Shown here piece after piece: positions 53,024 through 64,000 of a stretch of DNA of 64,000 bases (position 1 is the stretch's first letter; every line of letters starts with the position of its first letter). The notes beneath the pieces were generated by a model that was not told the origin of the DNA, ran no database searches, and was given only the letters and a program-made list of their open reading frames with translations. Source of the DNA: Branchiostoma floridae (Eukaryota; Chordata; Leptocardii; Amphioxiformes; Branchiostomatidae); the NCBI RefSeq assembly GCF_000003815.2, contig NC_049982.1, forward strand, positions 16,499,264 to 16,563,263, read 5' to 3'. The translations under genes were made by a program, and so were the position numbers.

Positions 53024-53960
53024 GAACAACAGGTCTGTCCTTGGTGCTGAACACTCCACGTATAAGAACAGGTCAGTTCTTGGTGCTGAACACTATCCAC
53101 ATATAAGAACAGGTCAGTTCTTGGTGCTGAGCACTGTCCACATAAGAACAAGTCTGTCCTTGGTGCTGAACACTATCCACATATAAGAACAGGTCAGTTC
53201 TTGGAGCTGAACACTATCCACATATAAGAACAGGTCAGTTCTTGGTGCTGAGCACTGTCCACATAAGAACAAGTCTGTCCTTGGTGCTGAACACTATCCA
53301 CATACAACAACAGGTCAGTTCTTGGTGCTGAACACTATCCACACATAAGAACAAGTCTGTCCTTGGTGCTGAATGCTGTCCACACAAATGAACAGGTCTG
53401 TCCTTGGTGCTGAACACTCCACGTATAAGAACAGGTCAGTTCTTGGAGCTGAACACTATCCACATATAAGAACAGGTCAGTTCTTGGAGCTGAACACTAT
53501 CCACATATAAGAACAGGTCAGTTCTTGGTGCTGAGCACTGTCCACATAAGAACAAGTCTGTCCTTGGTGCTGAACACTATCCACATACAACAACAGGTCA
53601 GTTCTTGGTGCTGAGCACTGTCCACATATAAGAACAAGTCTGTCCTTGGTGCTGAATGCTGTCCACACAAATGAACAGGTCTGTCCTTGGTGCTGAACAC
53701 TCCACGCATAAGAACAGGTCAGTTCTTGGTGCTGAATACTATCAACATATAAGAACAGGTCAGTCATTTGTGCTGAGCACTGTCCACGTAAGAACAAGTC
53801 TGTCCTTGGTGCTGAACACTATCCACATATAACAACAGGTCAGTTCTTGGTGCTGAACACTATCCACACATAAGAACAAGTCCCTCCTTGGTGCTGAATG
53901 CTGTCCACACATAGGTTTGTCCTTGGTACTGAGCACTATCCACACATAAGAACAGAACCT
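53024..53960. repeat. About 40-bp minisatellite with higher-order repeats
   Basis: About 23 tandem units of the form AACAGGTCAGTTCTTGGTGC followed by TGAACACTATCCACATATAAG. There are variant classes: GTCTGTCCTTGG against GTCAGTTCTTGG, and CACTCCACG against CACTATCCACA. The variant GAATGCTGTCCACACAAATG recurs at 53371 and 53653, 282 bp apart, and a close form recurs at 53896. The same neighbours flank the first two, so blocks of about seven units were duplicated together. Long minus-strand open frames (repeats of the type VDSVQHQELTC) exist only because the unit lacks stops in some frames. Confidence 0.95.
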
Positions 53961-56900
53961 GTTCATTTGAATGTTTGTTCGATGACAACAGGCCCTCCCA
54001 CAAGTGGACGGAGGGTCTTCCAGGTGTTGGAACGCCTTTTCTAATGAGCGCTTGAACCCATTCCTGAATTTGCTCATGTGTAACGTTAGGGACCAATCAG
54101 TACTATTCTTTTAATAGTCATCTTCCTCTTTTATTGACCAAAACATTAAATGTAACTTACAAACATTATTGTATAAGTTAACACTTGCAGGGTATATGTC
54201 ACAAAATAGCAAAATGATAATCAGGACAGCCCTGCAAGTTTTAGGGTTTACATCTGATTACAGAACTGTACCAAATCATCAGCCATGACCTCAAATTTTT
54301 CACAACGTTTTGTTCCTCACACCTTGCACTTCTCTGGATGGCATGATAGCAAGGAGAACATCTCTACCCAGCTTTCAGCACAGTCACCGTAAGTTTAGGG
54401 TCAAGGGTTAGGGTTAGGATTACCTCAACCTGATTTCAACAATGTTTCTCAAGCATATGTAGTATAAATGTGAAGGTCATGGCAGTCTTACCAAAATTTA
54501 AAGTTAAAAGCAACAAAAGTCTAATAGTATACAATATGAAGATTTCTGCAACTTCCCCCTTGTCACCCAATACATGTACATTGTGCAGTGCCATGCATTC
54601 CATAAACTTTTCACTACCAATAGACTGTTTTCAATATGATCTGGGTTGAGCTAATCTCAGCAGGGACAGGGTTTGGCTTAGATGAGACGCAGGGCCAAAA
54701 ATGCTGATGGATTAGCAAATGTTCAAGCATGACTTGTAAAGCTCTGAGCTGAACCCTACATCTGCTTAAAGATTAGTTTTAGCCTGGTGTCAGAACTGCA
54801 TGTAACGTTAGTTTGTTTGATTCTTGAACAACTTAGCTGTTACATCTGAATCTTTCTCAGTAAGGACCTGTCTGATGTACAGACCTTGATTACAACCTTT
54901 CTTCAAAGTTGCCTTCTACATAAAAGCACATCTCAAGTGAATTGAAGCCAAGCAGAGAGACAAAGCAGAAGGGTTATGTTCATCCTCCCAAAGTGGCCAA
55001 TATTGACAGGTGCTTTAACATCAATGGACAGCCCGCTATTTGGGTAACAAGACCTTCTCAAAAAGATTGAGTCAGATTGATTTTCCTTTGTCCCTAGTGA
55101 TGATTCAATTCGAGATTCAAGTATAAGGGAATTATAGAGGATGATGAAACTGCTGGGCCCAAAAGAGAACAAAAGCTTGTGTCATTACATTTGCTTAATC
55201 CTTTGGCACCATCAGGTTGTAAATGGTTTATCCATTTGCTTTGTCGATACTTCAACCATGATGGGAGATGAATGGTACCACCGATTCTGCAGACAATGCA
55301 GAAAAGCACAACCTTCTACAGCTTCAGACTAATTGTTGGGATATAGCAAAGATAGATGTGTCTGCAGGTCTGTGATTTGCCTCATCTTGGTAATTGAGAA
55401 TGGATCCTAAACGATCATTCTGCCCAACCCCACCCCTCAAACTTATACTGACAATACTTTGGAATATCACCAAGGTCTTGATGAATATGATAATGAGCCA
55501 ATGCTTTAGTCTGATAAAGATGAAAATCAATAATACTTGCAAACTTCCCCTTTCAGCCTCTCTGGCTAATACACCACTTTTGAGAATGACAACAATCAGT
55601 TTTCTGTTGTCTCAGACAAATGGATGGCAACCCTCTACTCAATGAATAGCTGTTTTCTCTTTATCGCTCTTGCTGCAGATTTGGCTGATAATTACACATT
55701 GATTTGTCAATTGGGGTCAAGTTTAGATCGATTGTAGTCCCAGGCATAGGCACTGATGAATGGCAGTCACTTGGGACGGGGACCCCAGGCTGACAAGTCT
55801 TCAATACCTCAGTGACCAGTGGATGATTTACCTTATCCTGCTACAGATCATTACCTCATCTCCTGGGGGTGAACTTTATTGTATTCCTGTAGACATTTGT
55901 TAGCATTACATCTGAGGTATGCTGCCAAATGTCTGTGTCAAGTTTCCATGTGACTGGAAAGTAAAGTTATTTTAGTACAACCTGAAATGATAGAATGCAT
56001 TTTTTTTCAGTTTTCTAAACTGTCAAACCAACACACACAAAAAAGTGATGTAGCAGCTACATTGTATAGTCACAGATTTTCAGAAACTGTAGAATGATAG
56101 AACGATTGAAAGAGATAGTTCAGCAACTTACACATGTAGCATTTGGAATTTCCCTTGTCTGAGGAGTGCCAGTCCTTAAAGTTTGGGACAGGTGGAAAGT
56201 ACTATTCCAGGACTGATAGCTGTCATAATTGTGATTTCATTATGAGGTGGGTCTATCAAATTTTAAAGTATAAATTTTGAGTCAACTTCTGCTGTAACAA
56301 TAAAGGTCAACTATGATCCTCACAAGGGAAATAATTTCTGTGGTTCCTTGACCAAGACAAATCCTGGGTTTATCATGTACAATGTACAACAGTTGCTATT
56401 ATGTCATTAGATACAATGTATATGGAGTCACTTCTTTGTGTACAGGATTTTCACACAAAGCTGACAGCTGTCTTGAGAGTCTCAGAAATAGCTCACAGGA
56501 GAAGCAGTTACGTTTTGGTAGAGTGACAACCATATCAGGTGAATGTAAAAGTTTCAGCTTGAGAACTTTCTTGTGAGTGTCTGTACAGCACTGAGTGCAA
56601 TGATATGTTACAATCCAAGCATCTCGTTTTGAGTCAAGTTAAATAACATAGACAATATCTTGTCCATGAAGCACAGGTAAATCACAAGTATCAATAACAT
56701 TTATCTTCGGGCCTAGAGGATTGACCATTGATGGTGTGCTGTGAAGTGTCTTCAATCAACAGTTACTAATGGATCATGTGACTCTGTGGTAATGTAATGT
56801 ATCCTATTACCCATCCAGCCTGGGGGTGTTAACCATCAATGTGTGACATTACAGAGTGTGTTTAAGGTTTGATAAATGATATGTCCTTGTGCTGAGGGGG

Positions 56901-58568
56901 GAAGCTGAAACTTTTTATCAAGTTATCAAGCAAGGTCAGTAATTTCAATGGCTGTTCTTCTCTGTTTCACATTCAAGGCTGCCAAAGAGGCTGTGACAGT
57001 CTGGAAATATTTTCCATTCCAACATCCACTAGGTCATATTTGTTTCTTCACTTGTAAAAGAATGTTCTACTGTTTGCTCCCCATATTACCAAACATTTGC
57101 AACATTTGAAGTTTCAAGAAAGCACCTTGAAATAAAATGTACATTGAAACAATTCATTGCATGGGTAGTTGTTGTCTACAATGTCATTGATGCAATGATA
57201 CTGCCAACTTCCTCTTCCCTTTGAAGCAACCACAATCAACTTGCTGATTATTCTGTCGCTTGTGAGTGAAGGGTCAAGGTCACCAGCCAACTTGCAGTGT
57301 TGATAACTCTTCACACAGTCAAGCTTGGACATTCATCATAAGTCACTACATATCTCATTCTGGAAATGCTTTTGTGCCAAGCATCAATGAAAGTTGTTAC
57401 TATCCAGGCAGACTGATGTATTTTAGGGTTACATTACCCCATTCATGGCCCCTGAAATATGAATGATCAATCCTATGTTTTCTTCTTCTGCAGTTTCAGC
57501 AAGAAGACAGTGTTTCTGCAAAACTGTTAATTTTTTCCTTAATGCATTCACAGTAATGTGCTTTTTATGCTATTTTACCATTGAATACTAGTTTTAAATG
57601 TCAATAATCCATGATAAATCAGCCTTTCCCTTGGCTCCAGAGGTGTTGAAATAGATTGGCCATTCTATTCATAAAGATGAGATAGATTAGAGTTTGATGA
57701 CCTGGGCTTTGATTGCCTTTTCCCCACTGACAGGTGAAAATTGTGTGTAATTCCTTCACATGAAGATTAATGTTCCCTTCTCCAGAATTGATAGGGATTG
57801 ACTGGCATTTATCTATTTGAAGGGGAGGGACTTGCAATTCGGGATATATCAAGGATGTACCAGTAAAAGTTACTAATAACTTGTTTTATACTTGTTATCC
57901 TTTCAGTGACAGAATAGAGGCAGTAAAGAGAAAATAATACTGCAGAGAGGTCAAGCAATTAGGAAGAGAAGCTGTCTGACTTGCCAAGTACTCCAAACCC
58001 TAATCATCAGTCAATCCAGATTGGGGGTTTCTAGGCAAAACTTGTTAGATGAAAAATCATTATAGATGTATTTAGAATTTAAAAAAAAATCATCTTAAAC
58101 CTTATCACTTCAACAAAATCAGAAGAAGAAAAACACAGATTGCAATACATGTTGTTGACATCTATGAAATGCACAATCACATAATAATCCATCACAGGAT
58201 AACATTTACACAAACATAATTTTACATTCTCAACTGTGCTGGGAACAACTTAGGCCCCAGCACACTGACCATGATTGCTTAATCCATTTTGTACCAAAAT
58301 CCATATCAAGTAATCAGTTAATCAATTGATTGCCTGAGGCTTTACCAGCGATGACCCACATATGAACAATAACACTTAATGGTGATCAGGACTAAAAAAA
58401 CATCAATGCTTGGTTTAAAAAAAATCAATTATTTCCCATGATTAAAAGGGTGACCTGCAATCATTATGAAACAATCAATATAAAAGAATAGCTGCTCAAA
58501 AATAAAGTACTTTGTTGATGAAAAATATGATAATTGATGTAAATGAAAGGATGTTGAGGGAGCAGGCA

Positions 58569-58728
58569 CTGTAAATGCATTTAAGTTTGTAGGGATTTAC
58601 TTTCGCGGTAGCGGGGAAATGGAGTGTTTGCGGTGGTTTTAAGTTTGCGGTAGTGCCATAGACTGCAGTCTCATACTATAATGAAAAAATGAATGGCTTT
58701 AAGTTCGCAGACATTTCTGCATTTACAG
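58569..58728. repeat. MITE with 11-bp terminal inverted repeats
   Basis: The left end CTGTAAATGCA (58569-58579) is inverted at TGCATTTACAG (58718-58728). Inside, AAGTTTGTAGGGATTTACTT, CGCGGTAGCGGGG and AAGTTCGCAGACATTTC form a partly self-similar body of 160 bp without coding capacity. This is a typical short non-autonomous DNA transposon. Confidence 0.75.
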
Positions 58729-59859
58729 CATTGGGCAATGACTGGTTTGTCCCTTGAGCAGATGACACCAAAATGCAGCTACCAGCACCAGAGTTATCAG
58801 ATCACTTAGGTGTACACTCACTTATCATCAGCCAGATAATCAGCTCCCCCACCCAACATCACATGGCACTGCAAGGAATATAGAGCCTCAGCATCTGCCT
58901 CCCTCACTCAGAAAATCTCCTTTTAAGGTTATCTTGAGTCCTTGAGGTCATGCCTCAGCTTTGCTGACTGTAGCTCTTACTGCCTGGTGTGTGGTTAATA
59001 ATATCCTGTTTTCCTCCCCACCTGGTGATGGTTCCTTAACAGGACGCACCAGTGGTGCATGGGATTGGGCAAGGTGTTAAGCTGGGCTGAAAGACTCTAC
59101 CTGACCCTGATGGCAAACATGTATGACTAACAGGTTAGGACTAGGGATAACAGGTTCTGGAGTAAAAACCACGCTCCAATATCAACACCTGGTATCTTGC
59201 AAATTAAAGGAATAGACAAATTTACACCTTGTTATCCAACAGGAGATAAAGACTTATGGTGATCTCCTTTACATCTAGGTGCCAAAGTCGCTACGGCTTT
59301 TTAAAGATTGAAAAAGAAAATAGAACAAACAACAGTTACCAAAGAAGGGGAACTAGATGGCAAAAAAAAATTGATGAGCCTTTCCTCATCATTTCTACCT
59401 GCATATACACAAAATTGAAAACACACACACAAACAAACAAACACTACAAGTACAGCTATTGTCAAACTGCTCCATTGCCAATTTTATTACAGTATCTTGT
59501 AACAGTACCATACATATACATGTATAAGTAGGGTTAAAACCCACAGCAATATACAGTTTGCAACAAGAAGTTCAGTTTTACCTGAACAGAGGCAGTATCT
59601 TGGGACAAAAGATTCCTACATCCAGCCTAACCTTGGTACAGGCTTCTGCTTGGAGTAAAGCTTTCGTGTTTTTGCTTTATTCTGAAATTTGTATAATATT
59701 ATGCTGATATTTTGAAATATGTTCCTGTCATGAAGAAGTACACAAATAGAAGGGAGACTCAATCAACAACAACAGCTAGTAATGCTATTTCTGACTGACT
59801 GACTGATGGATGGAATGGATTTTAGCAATGTATAAGGATGACCAATAAATCCCATACCA

Positions 59860-59900
59860 AACTAGAGTTCCTCGAACACACATCTTCGCCAAATAAACAT
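59860..59900. repeat. Left-end fragment of a related interspersed repeat
   Basis: AACTAGAGTTCCTCGAACAC followed by ACATCTTCGCC shares its first ten bases with the element at 11428. Its CATCTTCGCC phrase is roughly inverted at 61793-61808 (TTCGCTGGCGAAGATAATAA), so the two may be the ends of one interrupted element. Confidence 0.4.
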
Positions 59901-60180
59901 TCTTTATCGAAGGTCGTTGTTTTTGAATGATTAATGTATGTAATTGTGGCTATAATGGACCGGATAAGCACCAAATACAGCTTAATACGAGATGTTAATA
60001 TAGCAAAGCTGGATGTAAGGTCTTTAGTTAGGCTAGGTTAGGCTAGGTCTTTAGTTTTATATAAGATTTCACTCTACAAAATGTACATTGCAGTCTTTTC
60101 GTAAAAAAAGAAATAATAAACAAACTTTGAGTGACTGGCCTATATATTAGATAATAGGTCATCTAAGGGTTACCTAAGGG

Positions 60181-60850
60181 TCATACGTAAGGATTGTTAC
60201 GGCCCCGCCTTGGTGAATGTTTGTGTCCATCTCATGAAAATAGTAAGTAAACTTTTGCAATCGCGAGTTAAGTCAGAGGTATTTTACACAGTCTACCTGG
60301 CCTGGCTATCACGTCAGGCTACTCAGATCCCCCCATTCATAGCCCCGCAAAGACAAAATAGCTGATTGACAGGCATAGTAATTGCTAATCTCCAAGTATT
60401 AGTATATTCATAAGCCTTACTTAGATCTTCCTCTACAACCTAGCACAAACCGAGACAAGATACGATACCACCCGCGTTCTATGACCGCACTCGTACAACC
60501 CGGAAGTATATGATATTGTTGTAATCGGTTGCACGGAAACCCCCATGCAGTGTGAAATCGAGGCCAAAATCAGGCAAAAAGAGCCAGTTTGAAGGCCAAC
60601 TTTGACTCTTCAAATCTCGTCCTGAAATAGTATTTGAATCATTAAGCGTACTGTATGCGATCGAACAACTCATGAGGATTACGTTGGCACCTTTGACAGC
60701 CTGATTTGGCCCACCGCGATGTTTTAATCTTTTTTTACGTGACCATGTCTTATGCCTCAAACGGGCGGGCGTGTAACACCCTGCCATGGCATGACGATTA
60801 GTTCTGCTCCACCTTTGATTTGTCTGTGCTAAGACCCGGAGACTGAGGGC
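60181..60850. promoter_or_regulatory. CpG-rich patch, candidate promoter region
   Basis: I count 23 CG in 60421-60840, against 3 in 720 bp around 56.4-57.1 kb. CpG-poor DNA lies on both sides. In invertebrates with mosaic methylation, such islands between depleted blocks commonly mark unmethylated promoters. On the minus strand an ATG at 60787 in good context (GCCATGG) opens 102 codons starting MAGCYTPARLRHK, which could be a first exon, but I do not recognise it. Confidence 0.35.
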
Positions 60851-61049
60851 AGGGAGCTAATTTGGTGTGACTGGCCCTTGTCAGGGAAAGGAGATCAGGC
60901 TTCTGCTTCTGTCTGAAGGGCTTGAATGATAAATGAAGATTAATGGTCCACACATTAGTGCTGGACTAGGGTGACAATGGTGCCAGTGTCATGTTGCACT
61001 GCACACCACTTTTGTAAGGGATGTGGTTCTCTCCATGATAAGAATCCCA

Positions 61050-61815
61050 AAGTAATTATATTAAGTAGATCGCAATTTACATAATTAGCATCTCATTATG
61101 TTGATAATCACCCTAAGTACCTACCTACCAAAAGCAAAGAATATCCATCAATCCCCTCTGCAGTTATCCTTTTTAAAAGTTACAAACTATAAGACCCACT
61201 GCAGTTCCAAACAAGCTGCTAGGGGGCCCAAAATTACACCATTCACTCCTAGTCCCAACAGCTATCCACCACTTAAAAATCATGAACATGGCACTTCTGG
61301 AAAATTTAGGCGCAAGCTTTGATGCTCACTTGCAGTACCAAAACAAGTCGCTAGGAGGCCCATTATCGAACTTGACCTTCCTTTCTGTGTCCCCTACCTA
61401 TCAACAAAATATCATTAGCATCCATGTAGAACATCTCGAGTTATCGTGTTAACAGACAAACGCAATTACATACAAAGCCAGCTACAGCACCATAGGTAAA
61501 AGCTAGCTAAACCATTCTCGCACATGACAATCCTTTACACAACCGCTACACACCTGCCAAATATCGTAGAAATCGCCCAGCTGCATTTTGAGTTATGCTT
61601 CTCGAAACAAACCTCGAAAAAATACAAAGCTCGCTGCTGTACCGTAGGAAAACGCCAGGTAAGCCATTTTCAAACTAGGCATGCCTTTCGACAACCGCTA
61701 CACACCTGCAAAAAATCAAAAAGTTCCATCCACAATTTCTCGACTTATATGCTGTTGACCTACATACAGACCCAAGTAAGCAATCTTATAATCTTCGCTG
61801 GCGAAGATAATAATG
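61050..61815. repeat. Interspersed non-autonomous repeat, diverged copy
   Basis: It contains the family's internal phrases: CTGCAGTTATCCTTTTTAAA, GCTGCTAGGGGGCCCAAAAT, CACTTAAAAATCATGAACAT and TCGCTAGGAGGCCCATTAT. It ends TTCGCTGGCGAAGATAATAA. The left terminus may be the fragment at 59860, separated by the CpG-rich patch. Confidence 0.55.
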
Positions 61816-63409
61816 CAAGAAGATAGTGATACATGACATTTCTGCAAAATTCATGATAAGTTAGCAAGAATCTGTCCCAATCATTAATACCTGACATGGA
61901 TATTTTGATTCAATCATATTTTCAGCTATTATGTGCATCTGAGAACAACATGATGTTTACTGCATTTTTGCAAACTTATGGAAAATTAAGATTACCTTAT
62001 TTTGCAGAAAACATGGGCCAAAAGGTGAAGAGTAATGCAGTTAATATTATGTAACAATACAGTGGTCTACAATGTACACCACTAGAGGTGTGTTAACTGT
62101 AAATTTCTAAACCTTTACCTTATGAGGTCATGAACATTATACTCATTGCTCACCTCCATATATATTGATGCTGAATTGATAAGGACAATAAGCAATAGTA
62201 TACACCTGTTATCATCTTCAAGAAAATTACCCTGACAGCACAATTATGGTCTTTTTGTTTAGCCAAGCTATCAAAGAACAGACCTCATTGTTGAAATACA
62301 GTAGATGTGCATTGTATAGATGAATATTGCTTTATTTTCAATATTATTATAAAGAGCAGCAGCTTCTCAATGATGTGTTTAACGTTATGATACTTCTTCA
62401 CAAAGATAAATTGCATTTCAAGAATCTGCTAGTGACTATAGTAGTAAAGAATTTAACAAATGTGTTTAAATCATGCACAAAGTCTTGCCAATTGCCACAC
62501 CTTTAGACTCTGAGGTAAGTGTACTATGTGTACATTGTACATTTCATGACCATGCCAAAGATGTTTGACGTCAACTCTGTCAGAAGTTGACAGGAAACTA
62601 AATGAATTGCCTATCATATCATTGCACCTCTTATTTTGAAGTCAATCATAATGTCATACGTTACAATACATTTGTAAGTGTTGCAACCTAGGTATTGCAG
62701 TTAAAATCCACAAAAAATGCCAGAATAACGTGTATCGTCAGACACTAAATAGGAAAGTACACACTCTCAGCAAGCTGAAGTAGCACACCAGGTAAATGTA
62801 AACCCTGATACTACCGGAACTAACGGCAACACAATCACAACTAATCAGCTAAAACACAGAATACACAGTTATGAAGTATGTGATATATAATGTTTTACAT
62901 GGAAAGCAGTAATACATTTGTACATGTAAGTTATCAGCAGATAACCCCATGGAGCTAGTAATGTTGTATTATGAAGGGTAATGTTTGTGACATCCCCAAA
63001 GCTACTGGCCAGTACACCTGCTTCCTATAAACCATCCATTTCAGAGGGATGAGCTTCTCCCCTCAACAAATAGTAACATCACTTATAACTTATCAAATAA
63101 AGAAGAATTCAAGCTGAACGTTATGGACCCTTACCACAGATAGATACAAGTTAAGAACAATCTTTATATAAAAAAAGTCAGTTATCTGTTGTCAGTTATC
63201 ATCTTACATTCATGGAACAATATTTAGCAGAATATTTGGAGAACATTTACCAGAGAGTGATGCACAATATATACAACAAGACCATCCCTAGTACTTTCCT
63301 ATTCCTGGCAGTAGAAAAGCAGCATCCAAAATAAATTACACAGTACATGATTAGGTAATGATGCGCAAACATTTTGAATGTTTGAATTTTATCTGCAGCT
63401 CCCATTCTG

Positions 63410-63411
<2 letters not shown>
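61816..63411. other. CpG-poor non-coding DNA
   Basis: No gene, RNA or clear repeat seen. Confidence 0.45.

Positions 63412-63444
<33 letters not shown>
63412..63444. repeat. (TA)n microsatellite
   Basis: About 16 uninterrupted TA units, followed by TGTATC. Confidence 0.97.
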
Positions 63445-63448
<4 letters not shown>

Positions 63449-64000
63449 CAAGGTACCTATCAGTACAGAAAAATGTCCCCAATAGCAATATAAACATCAT
63501 GTTTGCTGACATGGTCAGCATAATACCCAATGGACTTGAGCCTTTTTTATTATCATAATATGTTAACACCTCTTACAGGTAAGCCTTATCCTTTCTCAAA
63601 ATAGTTAAAAGTACATGTAGTGAGATTAAAACAGTCATGCAAGCTGTCAAAAATACTTCCAGCACATTATTTCTGTGCATGTCTCTTACCTTAGGACTAC
63701 TAGTAATGCCAGCTCCTTGCACTAAGTTAAAAAAAGTAATTTCCTGGGTTGAAAGAGCAGGAAATTACAATCATTTCAGGCGAACTGCACGATGAAGACA
63801 ACAAAGGTCTGCTGACATTAGCAAGAGGGCTTTCAACTGCATCTAATGTAATCCATTCAGTGATGGTATCTGGCAAAATAAAGGCCATGAAATGCAGTTG
63901 ACAGCTCTGGTGTGTGCTTGTAGACCTTTGTGCCTACACTGTCTCATTAGCAAGCAAAATATAGCCTCACTGTAATCATCAAAATCTAATATTCATGATC
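63445..64000. other. CpG-poor non-coding DNA at window end
   Basis: Nothing recognised. A gene may continue beyond the window. Confidence 0.4.

Larger units (their letters stand above)
53961..60180. other. CpG-poor non-coding DNA, possibly an intron or gene body
   Basis: I see no exon with recognisable protein similarity. The stretch is very poor in CG: I count 3 in 56401-57120. A MITE sits at 58569-58728 and short CTGA repeats near 59790. CpG loss over a long stretch in an invertebrate usually marks a methylated transcribed region, so a gene with unseen exons may span it. Confidence 0.4.

Noticed and set aside
52921-54096. Several minus-strand frames with repeated VDSVQHQELTC-like units
   Set aside because: They follow the minisatellite unit, shift frame as unit length varies, and have no promoter, splice or protein-family support.

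Overview
The window is animal nuclear DNA: genes split by GT-AG introns, 3' AATAAA signals, non-LTR retrotransposon remnants, MITE-like repeats, satellites and four assembly gaps. The gene content (a prolactin-releasing-peptide-receptor-like GPCR and lineage-specific TIR proteins) and the compact introns fit an invertebrate deuterostome. A lancelet (Branchiostoma) is my best guess, inferred and not proven. All genes that I can model lie on the + strand.

Layout. 1-6.2 kb: intergenic, with two diverging retrotransposon fragments (about 1.69-2.5 kb). 6.26-17.84 kb: a complete seven-exon class A GPCR of 360 residues, PrRP/sNPF-receptor-like, whose 8-kb second intron holds a hairpin and a roughly 1.1-kb interspersed repeat. 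18-41.5 kb: no gene that I can support. This stretch holds a diverged tandem segmental duplication (22.7-25.2 kb), foldback palindromes, gaps, a 400-bp compound tetranucleotide satellite (34.0-34.4 kb) and a region bounded by identical 35-bp direct repeats (35.05-36.43 kb). 41.59-42.89 kb: the last four exons of an unrecognised, proline-rich basic protein. 44.66-46.91 kb and 48.85-51.84 kb: two tandem paralogous genes, each coding an N-terminal TIR domain, a short linker and a C-terminal domain with four predicted membrane segments. 53.0-53.96 kb: a roughly 40-bp minisatellite with higher-order structure. 54-64 kb: CpG-poor DNA interrupted by a CpG-rich patch at 60.2-60.85 kb that may be a promoter.

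The most interesting content is the TIR plus four-TM gene pair. The two genes share exon order, intron phases (1, 0, 0) and conserved motifs in both the TIR and membrane halves, so the architecture is real and not a gene-prediction fusion. I do not recognise the membrane half as a described family. The paralogs differ strongly in CpG content (about 28 against 7 CG in the homologous TIR exon), which suggests different germline methylation and expression. The downstream copy also has an exon-like 92-nt segment with a stop codon that could produce a TIR-only protein.
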